64,000 bases of DNA from Stappia sp. 28M-7 (GTDB taxonomy: Bacteria; Pseudomonadota; Alphaproteobacteria; Rhizobiales; Stappiaceae): contig NZ_JACMIA010000001.1 in the NCBI RefSeq assembly GCF_014252955.1, positions 1,612,001 to 1,676,000 on the forward strand, written 5' to 3'. The position numbers and the translations under genes were made by a program. Position 1 is the stretch's first letter. Every line of letters begins with the position of its first letter. The notes beneath the pieces are model-generated. The model made no database searches. It saw only the letters and a program-made list of their open reading frames with translations, and had not been told where the DNA came from. Shown one piece after another: positions 1 to 8,351 of this stretch.

Positions 1-1331
1 ACGAGGCCGGCACCCGCGACGTGACGAAGCTCGGCGGCCTGCGCAGCGCCATGCCGATCACCTTTGCCGCCGCCTGCCTTGCGGCGCTGTCCATGTCGGG
101 CCTGCCGCCCTTCGTCGGCTTCATCGCCAAGGAATACCTGTATGCCGGCACCTGGGGTGCGACCGGCGCGCATCAGGCGGTTACCGCCGTTGCGGTGATC
201 GGCAACGCCCTCATGCTGGTGATCGCCGCTGCCGTGGCGCTGAAGCCGTTCCTCGGGCCGAAGGTCGAGACCCCCAAGCATGCGCATGAAGGGCCGGTCC
301 TGCTCTTCGCGGGGCCCGTGGCGCTGTCGCTGGCCGGTCTTGCTGCGGCCGTGATGGCGCATGCGACCGGCGTCTACTTCATCTCGCCGGTGGTGTCCTC
401 CGTGCTCGGCACGGCAACCGAGGTCGAGGTCCACCTCATCCCCGGCTATATCGGCGCGGCGCTCATCCTGTCACTGGTGACCGTCGCGCTGGGCATCGTC
501 TTCTATCTCAAGCTCGACACGCTGCGCGCCGCCATGGCCCGCACGCTCGCTGCGATCGGCTGGGGCCCGGACAAGGGCTTCGATCAGGTGATCGCCGGCA
601 TCGTGTCCTTCTCCGGCGGGTTCACGCGGATCGTCCAGGGCGGGCGGATGGACGTCTACATGACGCTCACCTTCCTGGTCACTGCGCTGGCCCTCCTGGT
701 GCCGCTTACGCTGACCGGCAACTGGCCTTCGGTCGCGTCGATGCCGGACTTCCGCTTCTACGAATGGGGCATTCTGGCGATCGCCGCGAGCGGCCTGGTC
801 GCGGTTCTGGTGGCCAAAACCCGCCTGACCGCCATCGTCTCGCTCGGCATCCAGGGCTTTGCGGTCGCCGTCATCTTCATGCTGTTCGGCGCGCCCGACT
901 TGTCGTTCACCCAGTTCATGGTCGAGACCCTGTCGGTGGTGATCCTGGCCCTGGTGATGACGCGCCTGAACCTGCGCCCGCGGGACCATCGGCCGATGGT
1001 GCCCAGGATCGTGCAGGGTGCCATTGCCCTCGGCGTCGGCGTCGGTCTGGCCGGTCTATTGATGCGGATCACCGAGCTGTCCTTCGATCGGTCCTTGTCG
1101 GACTTCTTCGAGGCCTACAGCCGCACCATCGCCCACGGGCGCAACATCGTGAACGTGATCCTCGTCGACTTCCGCGGCTTCGACACGTTCGGTGAGATCG
1201 CCGTGGTCATGCTCGCCGGCCTGTGCGTGCTGGCCCTGATCCGGGTGCGACCGAAACACGCGCGGGAGGAGGCGCTCGACCGCGCCGCCGGTGACGAGGC
1301 GCTGCAGAAGAGCGGGGAGGCACGCCTGTGA
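1..1331 (+). CDS. mnhA: Na+/H+ antiporter subunit A, C-terminal part (cut by window start)
   Basis: Only the last ~442 residues are visible; the frame is open from base 3, so the true start lies upstream. The largest membrane subunit of the multisubunit Mrp/Mnh antiporter, which exports Na+ in exchange for H+. The visible part starts in the end of the NuoL-like proton-channel domain ([13 protein letters not shown], near residue 28 of the visible part) and runs through many hydrophobic segments to the MbhD-type domain ([16 protein letters not shown]) that marks Mrp subunit A. A separate mnhB follows, so this is the seven-gene arrangement, not the fused phaAB type. Its TGA overlaps the GTG start of mnhB. 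Confidence 0.93.
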   Translation, partial: EAGTRDVTKLGGLRSAMPITFAAACLAALSMSGLPPFVGFIAKEYLYAGTWGATGAHQAVTAVAVIGNALMLVIAAAVALKPFLGPKVETPKHAHEGPVLLFAGPVALSLAGLAAAVMAHATGVYFISPVVSSVLGTATEVEVHLIPGYIGAALILSLVTVALGIVFYLKLDTLRAAMARTLAAIGWGPDKGFDQVIAGIVSFSGGFTRIVQGGRMDVYMTLTFLVTALALLVPLTLTGNWPSVASMPDFRFYEWGILAIAASGLVAVLVAKTRLTAIVSLGIQGFAVAVIFMLFGAPDLSFTQFMVETLSVVILALVMTRLNLRPRDHRPMVPRIVQGAIALGVGVGLAGLLMRITELSFDRSLSDFFEAYSRTIAHGRNIVNVILVDFRGFDTFGEIAVVMLAGLCVLALIRVRPKHAREEALDRAAGDEALQKSGEARL

Positions 1332-1747
1332 AGACGGTCATCTTCCGCACCATTGCTCCCTATCTGGCGGCGCTGATGGTGCTTTTCTCCATATTCGTGC
1401 TGTTGCGGGGCCACAATGAGCCCGGCGGCGGCTTCATCGGCGGGCTGATCGCCGCCTCGGCCTTTGCGATCTACGGCATTGCCTGCGGCGTCGCTGCCGT
1501 GCGCCGGGCCATCACGTTCCACCCGATGAGCATCTCCGCCTCCGGCCTCTTCCTCGCCGGTCTGTCGGGCCTGCCCTCGCTGTTCACGGGCCAGCCCTTC
1601 ATGACCAGCCAGTGGTGGTATGTCCACATGCTCGGCGTCGAGGTGCCGCTGTCCACGCCGCTGTTCTTCGACATCGGTGTCTATCTCGTGGTCGTCGGCT
1701 CGATCTCCTCGATTGCCCTGGCCCTCGAAGAACGGGAGAGCGACTGA
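1328..1747 (+). CDS. mnhB: Na+/H+ antiporter subunit B
   Basis: 139 residues, the usual MnhB size, with about four hydrophobic helices. The motif [14 protein letters not shown] near residues 28-41 is typical of the MnhB domain. An integral-membrane subunit of the Mrp complex, without a known catalytic role of its own but required for assembly. The start is GTG in a four-base GTGA overlap with the mnhA stop, and the stop shares one base with the mnhC ATG, which implies translational coupling through the operon. Confidence 0.93.
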   Translation: MKTVIFRTIAPYLAALMVLFSIFVLLRGHNEPGGGFIGGLIAASAFAIYGIACGVAAVRRAITFHPMSISASGLFLAGLSGLPSLFTGQPFMTSQWWYVHMLGVEVPLSTPLFFDIGVYLVVVGSISSIALALEERESD

Positions 1748-2124
1748 TGGAAGCCGCCTTTGCCATCCTTATCGGCTTGTTCTTCACGGTTGCAGTCTAT
1801 CTGCTGATGTCGCGTCAGCTGGTGCGCGTGCTGCTTGGCATCGCCATCCTCGGCAATGCGGTGAACTTGTTGATCTTTACCTCCGGCCGCTTGCTGCGCG
1901 AAGTGCCGCCGGTCATCCCGGAGGCCCTCCAGGTTCCGGAGGGAACGATCGCCAATCCGCTGCCCCAGGCGCTGATCCTGACGGCGATCGTGATCTCCTT
2001 CTCCTTCTTCGCCTTCCTGCTGGTGCTGTCCTTCCGCGCCTACCAGGAACTCGGCACCGACGACGCGGTCGAAATGCGCGTCGCCGAGCCGACCGGTGAA
2101 ACCGCCCCGCCGCAGGGATACTGA
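1747..2124 (+). CDS. mnhC: Na+/H+ antiporter subunit C (NuoK-like)
   Basis: 125 residues with three hydrophobic helices, homologous to NuoK of complex [14 protein letters not shown] begins helix 1 and LLGIAILGNAVNLLIF is the conserved second helix. The frame stays open upstream, but ATG at 1747 overlaps the mnhB stop by one base and gives the normal family length, so it is preferred over starts inside mnhB. The polar C-terminal tail (about residues 95-125) is low-complexity. Part of the mnhA-G operon. Confidence 0.93.
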   Translation: MEAAFAILIGLFFTVAVYLLMSRQLVRVLLGIAILGNAVNLLIFTSGRLLREVPPVIPEALQVPEGTIANPLPQALILTAIVISFSFFAFLLVLSFRAYQELGTDDAVEMRVAEPTGETAPPQGY

Positions 2125-2126
2125 GC

Positions 2127-3710
2127 ATGGCCGCTTCCGACTACTCCGTTGATATTTCGCAGGCCATGCGGATGGATGCGGTCCCGCCGGGCGACTGGCT
2201 GATGATCGCGCCGCTGGTGATCACCATTCTCGGCGGCGCGCTCTGCCTGATGACGCGCAAGAACACTGCCTCCCAGCCGAAGATCGCGATCATCTTCCTG
2301 ACGCTGCTGGTCCTTGCCTGCGCAGGCTTGCTCGCCCGCGTTCTCGACAAGGGCGTGCTGACCATGGTCGCCGGCAACTGGCTGCCACCCTTCGGCATCG
2401 CCTTCACCGTGGACGCGATGGGAGCGACGCTTGCGCTGACTTCGTCGATCGTTGCGCTCGCCGCGGCTGTCTTCGGCATCAACGATATCGACAGTTCCGG
2501 GCGGCGCTACGGCTTCTATCCGTTCCTGCTGCTGATGATGACCGGCGTCTGCGGCGCCTTCCTGACCGGCGACATCTTCAACCTCTATGTCTGGTTCGAG
2601 GTGCTGCTGATCTCGTCCTTCGGGCTCCTGGTGCTCGGCAACGAGCGCGCCCAGCTGGACGGTGCGGTCAAGTATGCCCTGCTGAACATCATCGCAACGA
2701 CGCTGTTCCTGATCGCCACGGGCCTTCTGTACGGCATTCTCGGCACGCTCAACATGGCCGACATCGCCCGCAAGGCGGCGGCCGGCGGCGTCGATGGCCC
2801 GCTTATGACGGTCGCGGTGCTCTACTTCCTGGCCTTCGCCATGAAGGCGGCCGCCTTCCCGGTCAATTTTTGGCTGCCGGCCTCCTACCACACGCCGCGC
2901 ATCGTCGTGGCGGCGGTCTTCGCCGGCCTTCTGACCAAGGTCGGTGTCTATGCGCTGCTGCGCATTTTCGGTCTGCTGCTGCCGGATGCCCGGCTCATGC
3001 TGGCGGACCTGATCGCCGTGGTCGCCATCGCCACCATGCTGACCGGCGTGATCGGCGCGCTGGCCCAGACCGACCTACGCCGCCTGCTCGGCTACCTTGT
3101 CATCTCCGGCATCGGGTCCATGCTGGCGGGGCTTGCCATGGGAACCGGCCCGGCCATGGCAGGCGCGATCTTCTATGCCGTCCATTCGATCCTGGTGATG
3201 ACCGCGCTCTACATGACTGCGGGTGTCATGCGGGCACTCGGGGGCTCCTATTCGCTGCGCGAGCTGGGAGGACTTTACCGGGCGAGCCCGCTGCTCGGGG
3301 CCGTGTTCCTGATGCTTGCCTTCGCCGTTTCCGGCCTGCCGCCGTTCTCCGGCTTCTGGCCCAAGGTCCTGCTGGTCGACGCGGCGCTGCGCGACGGGCA
3401 CGGCTGGATCGCCGGCGCGATCCTGCTCACCGGCCTGCTGACGACCATCGCTGTCGGCCGGGTGTGGATCTACGCCTTCTGGCGCGGCGGTGCGGAGGGT
3501 ACGGCCGACGGCCAGCTCACCGCCTCGCTCGTCGTTCCGCGTGAGGTTGGCGGTGCGGCCGTGTGGCTGCCCATCGCCCTGCTGCTCGGCTTGGTGGTGG
3601 TGATCGGCCTGCAGCCCGAGTTCATGATGCAGGTGGCGCAGCGCGGCGCCACGACCCTTGTCGAGCCGCTCGGCTACCTGCGGTCCGTCTTCGGAGACAT
3701 CGTCCAATGA
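2127..3710 (+). CDS. mnhD: Na+/H+ antiporter subunit D (NuoN/L-like)
   Basis: 527 residues with about fourteen predicted membrane helices, homologous to the proton-pumping NuoL/M/N subunits. The long run of helices includes the conserved region LTGDIFNLYVWFEVLL near residue 150 and AFAMKAAAFPVNFWLP near residue 240, where membrane-embedded Glu and Lys residues of the proton path are expected. It starts two bases after mnhC, and its stop overlaps the mnhE ATG. Family membership is clear; the transported ion (Na+ or K+) cannot be read from sequence. Confidence 0.95.
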   Translation: MAASDYSVDISQAMRMDAVPPGDWLMIAPLVITILGGALCLMTRKNTASQPKIAIIFLTLLVLACAGLLARVLDKGVLTMVAGNWLPPFGIAFTVDAMGATLALTSSIVALAAAVFGINDIDSSGRRYGFYPFLLLMMTGVCGAFLTGDIFNLYVWFEVLLISSFGLLVLGNERAQLDGAVKYALLNIIATTLFLIATGLLYGILGTLNMADIARKAAAGGVDGPLMTVAVLYFLAFAMKAAAFPVNFWLPASYHTPRIVVAAVFAGLLTKVGVYALLRIFGLLLPDARLMLADLIAVVAIATMLTGVIGALAQTDLRRLLGYLVISGIGSMLAGLAMGTGPAMAGAIFYAVHSILVMTALYMTAGVMRALGGSYSLRELGGLYRASPLLGAVFLMLAFAVSGLPPFSGFWPKVLLVDAALRDGHGWIAGAILLTGLLTTIAVGRVWIYAFWRGGAEGTADGQLTASLVVPREVGGAAVWLPIALLLGLVVVIGLQPEFMMQVAQRGATTLVEPLGYLRSVFGDIVQ

Positions 3711-4183
3711 CCGGCCTTTTCCTCATCAACATTCTGCTGGCTCTCGCCTGGGGTGCCGTGACCGGCAGCTTTGCCGAGGTCAACCTGTTCTTCGGCTTCG
3801 TGCTCGGCATGATGGCGCTTTACATCATCCGGGAGCAGGTCGGGTCCGACCGGTACTTGCGCCGCTTCTGGCAGATCGGCACGCTGGCGCTGCTGTTCAT
3901 CTATGAGCTGGTGCTGTCCGCGCTGCGCGTCGCCGCCATCGTGCTGCGGCCCAAGATCGACCTGAAGCCGGGCATCATCGCCTATCCGCTCACCGTGGAC
4001 CGGGATTTCGAGATCACCATGCTCGCAAACCTGATCACGCTGACGCCCGGAACCCTGTCCGTCGACGTCTCCGACGACCGCCGCACGCTTTATGTCCATT
4101 GCATCGATGTGCCGGACAAGCAGGCGACCATCGACGACATCAAGAACGGTTTCGAACGCAAGATCCTGGAGGCCTTCCGATGA
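3707..4183 (+). CDS. mnhE: Na+/H+ antiporter subunit E
   Basis: 158 residues with two or three N-terminal hydrophobic helices and a soluble C-terminal half containing the conserved stretch ANLITLTPGTLSVDVSDDR near residue 107, diagnostic of MnhE. The ATG at 3707 overlaps the mnhD stop (ATGA); longer frames upstream lie inside mnhD and are rejected. A membrane subunit of the Mrp complex. Its stop again overlaps the next ATG. Confidence 0.93.
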   Translation: MTGLFLINILLALAWGAVTGSFAEVNLFFGFVLGMMALYIIREQVGSDRYLRRFWQIGTLALLFIYELVLSALRVAAIVLRPKIDLKPGIIAYPLTVDRDFEITMLANLITLTPGTLSVDVSDDRRTLYVHCIDVPDKQATIDDIKNGFERKILEAFR

Positions 4184-4545
4184 GCGGCCTTGGCAATTTC
4201 TCTTCCGACTTCCTGGACGTCTGCGTCAGCATCTCGCTTGCGATCCTGACCGTGTCCTTCGTCCTGATCGTGCTGCGCATCGTCAAGGGACCGACCTTGC
4301 CGGACCGGGTGGTGGCGCTCGACATGCTGGTCGCCGTCGGCATCGGCTTCATCGCCGCCATCGGCGTGCAGACCGATTACTACCTCTATGTCGATATCGC
4401 GATCGCACTCGGCCTTGTCGGCTTCCTGGCGACCGTCGCTTTCGCACGGTTCGTGCTGAACCGGGGCCTTGCCAAGGATCCGACGATCGTCGACGAGATC
4501 CGCGATGTCCGGACCAAGACCGCGCAAGGGGAGGCGGGCCGATGA
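4180..4545 (+). CDS. mnhF: Na+/H+ antiporter subunit F
   Basis: 121 residues, slightly longer than the usual ~90-110 because of an N-terminal extension and a polar C-terminal tail. It has three hydrophobic helices with the MnhF core RIVKGPTLPDRVVALDMLV near residues 35-53. The ATG lies in a four-base overlap with the mnhE stop, and the stop overlaps mnhG likewise. A small membrane subunit of the antiporter. Confidence 0.92.
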   Translation: MSGLGNFSSDFLDVCVSISLAILTVSFVLIVLRIVKGPTLPDRVVALDMLVAVGIGFIAAIGVQTDYYLYVDIAIALGLVGFLATVAFARFVLNRGLAKDPTIVDEIRDVRTKTAQGEAGR

Positions 4546-4877
4546 CCCCGGTTTATGAGATTGCCGTCGGCGTCGTCCTCGTTGTCGGCTCGATCTTTTC
4601 CCTGATCGCCACCATCGGCCTGCTGCGGCTGAAGGACGTCTACATGCGCATGCATGCCGGTTCGAAGGCCGGCACGCTCGGCTCCGGCCTGATGCTGATC
4701 GCGCTGGCTGTCCATGCCGGCGAGGTCGATGTGCTGACCCGTGCGCTGGCCGGTGTGGTGTTCTTCCTGCTGACGGCTCCCGTCGCCGCGCATCTGCTGG
4801 CCAAGGCCGCCTACCAGGCCGGTTACAAGCCCTGTGCCGATACGCATATCGATGAGATGGCGGACGACCGCAAATGA
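4542..4877 (+). CDS. mnhG: Na+/H+ antiporter subunit G
   Basis: 111 residues, the usual length for MnhG/PhaG, with three helices and the family motif GLLRLKDVYMRMHAGSKAGT at about residues 26-45. Last gene of the operon. It starts in an ATGA overlap with mnhF and is followed seven bases later by a strong intrinsic terminator, so transcription of mnhA-G should end here. Confidence 0.93.
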   Translation: MTPVYEIAVGVVLVVGSIFSLIATIGLLRLKDVYMRMHAGSKAGTLGSGLMLIALAVHAGEVDVLTRALAGVVFFLLTAPVAAHLLAKAAYQAGYKPCADTHIDEMADDRK

Positions 4878-4884
4878 CGTTACG

Positions 4885-4917
4885 GCCCGCGCCGCTCTAC
4901 CGGCGCGGGCTTTTTCT
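4885..4917 (+). terminator. Intrinsic terminator of the mnh operon
   Basis: A perfect ten-base-pair GC stem (4885-4894 with 4901-4910), a six-base loop, and five T immediately after. It lies just beyond the mnhG stop. Confidence 0.92.
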
Positions 4918-5216
4918 TGGCAGGGCAACTGCCCAGATTTCGCCTTTATATTCGGGATCTGCTTTTCGTGTTTTTGCGAATTCTAAACCGGCCTTGGCAA
5001 TCGTTTGGCATTTGGGCCAAGCTACATGGGTTTCATTGAAAAATTTCTCTTGTGGTCGCCATTTTGTCGATATATACGACACTCATGGGTTTCGGTCGGC
5101 AGAATCGAAGTCAGATATTATCTCGCGTCAGTATCCCAACAGTACGCTGAGCTTGTCTGGTCGTAATTTTTGTCGGTCTATTTCGCAAAGTCCCGAATAA
5201 ACTGATGGGTGGAATA
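4918..5216 (+). promoter_or_regulatory. AT-rich leader and probable promoter/operator region of mucR
   Basis: About 300 bases without a credible gene, clearly more AT-rich than the flanks. It contains a 15-base inverted repeat at 5066-5080 (GTCG and CGAC arms around ATATATA) and a T-rich stretch just before the gene. MucR/Ros proteins are known to repress their own promoters through AT-rich sites, so this is the likely site of autoregulation. A 108-codon open frame crossing the region starts inside mnhG, spans the terminator, and is not supported. Confidence 0.55.
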
Positions 5217-5633
5217 ATGACTGATACGGTCGCCGACGACAATCTTATCGACCTGACCGCCGACATCGTCTCGGCCTATGTCTCCAACAACACTGTCGCT
5301 TCGTCCGACCTCGCCGGTCTGATCAACGAGGTGTACGGTGCCCTCCAGCGCACCAGCGGTTCGACCGTAGAGCCGGAGCCGGAGCCGCTTCGCCCGGCCG
5401 TGCCGGTGAAGAAGTCGGTGACCCCCGACTACATCATCTGTCTTGAGGACGGAAAGAAGTTCAAGTCGCTGAAGCGCCACCTGCGCACGCATTACGACAT
5501 GTCGCCGGAAGAGTACCGCGAGAAGTGGGGTCTGCCGACCGACTATCCGATGGTGGCGCCGAACTATGCGGCTGCCCGTTCGGAACTGGCGAAGAAGATG
5601 GGCCTCGGCCAGCAGCGCAAGCGCGGCAAGTAA
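5217..5633 (+). CDS. mucR: MucR/Ros family transcriptional regulator
   Basis: 138 residues, the family size. An N-terminal oligomerisation region ([15 protein letters not shown], residues 13-27) is followed by a zinc finger with Cys75, Asp78, His88 and His92. This is the Cys-Asp-His-His variant known in MucR of Brucella and Mesorhizobium, in which Asp replaces the second Cys of Ros. The finger continues into the basic-hydrophobic segment [16 protein letters not shown]-binding, H-NS-like global regulator of exopolysaccharide, motility and cell-cycle genes in rhizobia. An ATG at 5205 is also in frame but has no ribosome site; GGTGGA just before 5217 and the family N-terminus favour 5217. Monocistronic, with its own terminator. 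Confidence 0.93.
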   Translation: MTDTVADDNLIDLTADIVSAYVSNNTVASSDLAGLINEVYGALQRTSGSTVEPEPEPLRPAVPVKKSVTPDYIICLEDGKKFKSLKRHLRTHYDMSPEEYREKWGLPTDYPMVAPNYAAARSELAKKMGLGQQRKRGK

Positions 5634-5705
5634 GCCCGATCCGGGAGCTTCGAGCGGCTGCAGGGCCGTGCCGAAGGTTCCAGCGATCAAGGTCTTCGGA
5701 AGTTC

Positions 5706-5744
5706 AGACCGCTGCGGAGCAATCCGCGGCGGTCTTTCTTTTTT
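5706..5744 (+). terminator. Intrinsic terminator after mucR
   Basis: A thirteen-position stem (5706-5718 with 5723-5735, one mismatch), GCAA tetraloop, then a run of T with one C. It separates mucR from the converging ABC ATPase gene. Confidence 0.88.
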
Positions 5745-5776
5745 GAAACTGTCTGCAGAGAAGAAGGCAGGGGCGC

Positions 5777-6829
5777 TCAGCCGCTTTGCGGCAGCAACCA
5801 GCCGCCCGCGATCCGTACCGGAACCGTGTCGCCGGGGGCGACCTTCCGGGCAAGATGCAGGACCAGCGGCTCGTCGATACCGGGCAACTCGGCAGTGGCC
5901 TCGAAGAATCCGCCGCGATAGCTCGCATGCAGGATCGTCGCGCTCAGCGCGCCGTCGCCGGCCTCGGCCCGGATGTCTTCCGGGCGCAGCATCACCTTGC
6001 CGGCTCCCGGGCGCGCATCGGCGGGTGCGCGCACCTCGAGCACCTGGCCGCCCGCTCGCACCCGTGCCGTACCGTTTTCCGCCGCTTCCACGCTCACCTT
6101 TGTCAGGGCCGAACGGCCGATGAAGCGGGCGACCCGCTCGCCGGCGGGGCGCAGATATACTGTCTCGGGACTTGCGGCCTGCAATAGCCGTCCTTCCCAG
6201 AGGATCGCGATGCGGTCGGCCAGTGCCATTGCCTCGCGCTGGTCGTGCGTGATGTAGAGCGTCGTCGCGCCCGTCTGGCGGTGGAACAGTGCGAGTTCCT
6301 CCTCCATCGACTGGCGCAGGTGCGGATCGAGATTGGCCAGCGGTTCGTCCATCAAGATGGTGCCGGCCTGCTGGGCAAGGCAGCGGGCGAGGGCGACGCG
6401 CTGGCGCTGGCCGCCCGACAGCGAGGCGGGCTTGCGCGCGGCGAAAGCCGACAGGCCCACCTTGTCGAGGCTGGTCTCCACCCGCGCCTTTCGCTCGCTG
6501 GTGGCAAGGCCGGCGCTCTCCACCGGAAAGGCGACGTTGTCGCGCACGCTCATATGCGGCCACAGCGCGTAGGACTGGAACACCACGCCGACATTGCGCG
6601 CTTCCGGCGGCACATGGCGGGAGGCAGAGGCGACCGTCTCGCCGCCGATGGCGATCTCGCCGCCGTCGGGTGTCTCAAGGCCGGCGATCAGCCGCAGCAA
6701 GGTGGACTTGCCGCAGCCGGACGGTCCCAGAATGGCGAAGAAGCTGCCTGCCTCCACGTCCAGCGTGATGTCGGAAACGGCCGTCTGCGGGCCGAAGCGC
6801 TTGGTCAGCGCGCGAAGGGAAACCGACAT
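5777..6829 (-). CDS. ABC transporter ATP-binding protein (FbpC/PotA-like)
   Basis: 350 residues. Walker A GPSGCGKST at 35-43, signature LSGGQ at 137-141, Walker B ending LMDE near 162 and switch His195 are all intact, so it should hydrolyse ATP. Residues ~240-350 form the TOBE-type regulatory domain of the CUT1/Fe3+ importer class. No permease gene adjoins it; the nearest binding protein and double permease lie at 9.76-12.46 kb on the other strand and are the probable partners, as neither has its own ATPase gene. Substrate is not readable: ferric iron, phosphonate or a similar small anion are possible. Confidence 0.9.
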   Translation of the reverse strand: MSVSLRALTKRFGPQTAVSDITLDVEAGSFFAILGPSGCGKSTLLRLIAGLETPDGGEIAIGGETVASASRHVPPEARNVGVVFQSYALWPHMSVRDNVAFPVESAGLATSERKARVETSLDKVGLSAFAARKPASLSGGQRQRVALARCLAQQAGTILMDEPLANLDPHLRQSMEEELALFHRQTGATTLYITHDQREAMALADRIAILWEGRLLQAASPETVYLRPAGERVARFIGRSALTKVSVEAAENGTARVRAGGQVLEVRAPADARPGAGKVMLRPEDIRAEAGDGALSATILHASYRGGFFEATAELPGIDEPLVLHLARKVAPGDTVPVRIAGGWLLPQSG

Positions 6830-6959
6830 GGGGCTCCGGTGCTGTGCTCAGGGAAGGAGGGCGGCGTGGCGATCTGCTTAACCGTGCAGGCGCCCGCCCG
6901 CAAGCGCGCCCCATCGCATGCTTGTGTGAGGATTGCGTGACAGCGTGCCGCCTTGCGGC

Positions 6960-7847
6960 TCACTTTTGCGGCGCCGGCCGCTCCGTGCCCCAGTTGGAAT
7001 AGATGCGCGAGCGCCGCGTCTCCTCTTCCTGGCCGTAGCGATTGATCGCCTCGCAGCCCTTTTCAAGCAGCACCACCTCGGCGGCGAGCTTCTTCCAGGC
7101 GACATTGGCGTCCCACACCTTGTTGTGCGAGGGCGTTTCGATCTCCAGCGCGTCGATGGCGTTGCGGTAGGAGACGAGACGGTAGCGCAGCGCCTGGCTG
7201 GCCCAGTCGATATAGCGGCGGTTCTCCCAGACCCGCGCCTGCGCGCCAGCCAGTTCTTCCTTGGTGGAGATGTCGCGGCGGCCGAGTGCGCGCAGCCGCT
7301 CCTCGTCGGCGGCCATCACCCGCGTCGCCACTTCGCAGAAGGGCGGCACCAGCGCCGCATCGGCCAGGGCATCGGCGGCCACCTTGTCGTAGCGCACCTC
7401 GCTGGAGCGGTACTTGTCCGAGCGCAGATAGGAATAGTAGCGGTCGGGATCGAGCTTGTTGGCGGTCTCCGGCAGGATCCGTGTGCGGATCAGCTCGGTG
7501 CGCGTGCCCTCGATCCAGTCTTCGCTCGCCGGCGGGCGGATCAGCGTCCAGCCGCGGTCGCGCAGCTCGCGTTCGTCGTCCGTGAGGTTGAAGCGCGACA
7601 TCGGTTCGCCGCGCGCCACCGCCAGCTCCGAGCCGACCTGCGGCATCAGGCGGTCGTGGATGATCGACGGGGCAGGGCGACCGAAATCGCCCGTCGGCCG
7701 CTGGCAGGCGCCAAGCACGAGAAGGGACAGGCTGGCCGAGGCAAGCAGCAGCGTACGCCAAGACGCAGGGCGCACTGCGTTCTGTCGCCTCGCGGACCCC
7801 GGCTTCCTTGCCGTGGCCGCTAGCACTGTCGGACGGCGGATCGTCAC
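6960..7847 (-). CDS. Putative lipoprotein, unknown function
   Basis: 295 residues if it starts at GTG 7847, which follows GGGAAAGAG; the open frame extends further, to 7985, but would overlap the neighbouring small gene, and GTG 7775 is another option. A hydrophobic segment ends in the lipobox LGAC followed by Gln, so the mature protein should be anchored by a lipidated Cys. The mature part is mostly helical and charged (for example AWKKLAAEVVLLEKGCEA near the C-terminus), with no motif I recognise. It resembles conserved hypothetical proteins of Rhizobiales. It lies upstream of the ABC ATPase gene on the same strand, 130 bases away. Confidence 0.75.
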   Translation of the reverse strand: MTIRRPTVLAATARKPGSARRQNAVRPASWRTLLLASASLSLLVLGACQRPTGDFGRPAPSIIHDRLMPQVGSELAVARGEPMSRFNLTDDERELRDRGWTLIRPPASEDWIEGTRTELIRTRILPETANKLDPDRYYSYLRSDKYRSSEVRYDKVAADALADAALVPPFCEVATRVMAADEERLRALGRRDISTKEELAGAQARVWENRRYIDWASQALRYRLVSYRNAIDALEIETPSHNKVWDANVAWKKLAAEVVLLEKGCEAINRYGQEEETRRSRIYSNWGTERPAPQK

Positions 7848-7902
7848 GCTTTGCTCTTTCCCGTCGTGGCCTGCACGCCCCGGACGGGGCGGGCGGTCCG
7901 GC

Positions 7903-8127
7903 TCAGTGAGCCTTGCCGGGATCTCGCTCCGGACCCGGATGCCCAAGGCTATCCTGTTTGCGCCCGATTCGCGCGCCGATATCAAGCGCTTCGACGTCGT
8001 CGTGGCGCTCGATCCTCACGCCAGGAAAGATGACGATTTCGGCCGAGACATGGCGGCCGCGCGGCATGGCCCGACGGGCGAGGCGCCCCGACCGATAGCC
8101 GCAATGAAAGTTCAGCACGGTGCCCAT
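7903..8127 (-). CDS. Small conserved hypothetical protein
   Basis: 74 residues. The start at 8127 is set by GGAGGA at 8132-8137; an ATG at 8139 overlaps that site and is less likely. The basic N-terminal half is followed by SAEIVIFPGVRIERHD, a short strand-rich motif I associate with small uncharacterised Rhizobiales proteins. No membrane segment or signal peptide. Its stop lies 55 bases before the lipoprotein start, so the two could be cotranscribed. Function unknown. Confidence 0.62.
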   Translation of the reverse strand: MGTVLNFHCGYRSGRLARRAMPRGRHVSAEIVIFPGVRIERHDDVEALDIGARIGRKQDSLGHPGPERDPGKAH

Positions 8128-8232
8128 AGCATCCTCCATGAGCCAACCCGGTGCGCATTGGCGCTCCGGCCCCAGACCCCTGGCAGGTCACGCGAAACCA
8201 ACTGCCGTAAGGTTAGTAGGAGCGAGTCAGGG

Positions 8233-8248
8233 TTAACAACTCGCTAAC
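8233..8248 (+). promoter_or_regulatory. Candidate CtrA-binding site
   Basis: TTAA, seven bases, then CTAAC: one mismatch from the alphaproteobacterial CtrA box TTAA-N7-TTAAC. It sits between the divergent genes at 8127 (minus) and 8352 (plus), and overlaps an inverted repeat AGCGAGT/ACTCGCT (8221-8227 and 8239-8245). Base pattern only. Confidence 0.35.
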
Positions 8249-8351
8249 GCTTTTCTGGCAGTTTTACGCAGTTCGCTACCGGAAGGTTCATCTCGTAAAG
8301 GACCGATGGCGGCGGGCGCGTGTAAATGCGTAGCGCAGGCAGTCCCGGCCC

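Noticed and set aside
4874-5200. 108-codon frame in the mucR leader
   Set aside because: Begins inside mnhG, crosses the mnh terminator, has no ribosome site and no recognisable domain.
5178-6563. 461-codon open frame on the minus strand across mucR and the ABC ATPase
   Set aside because: Another frame of the real ATPase gene, then antisense through a terminator and mucR.
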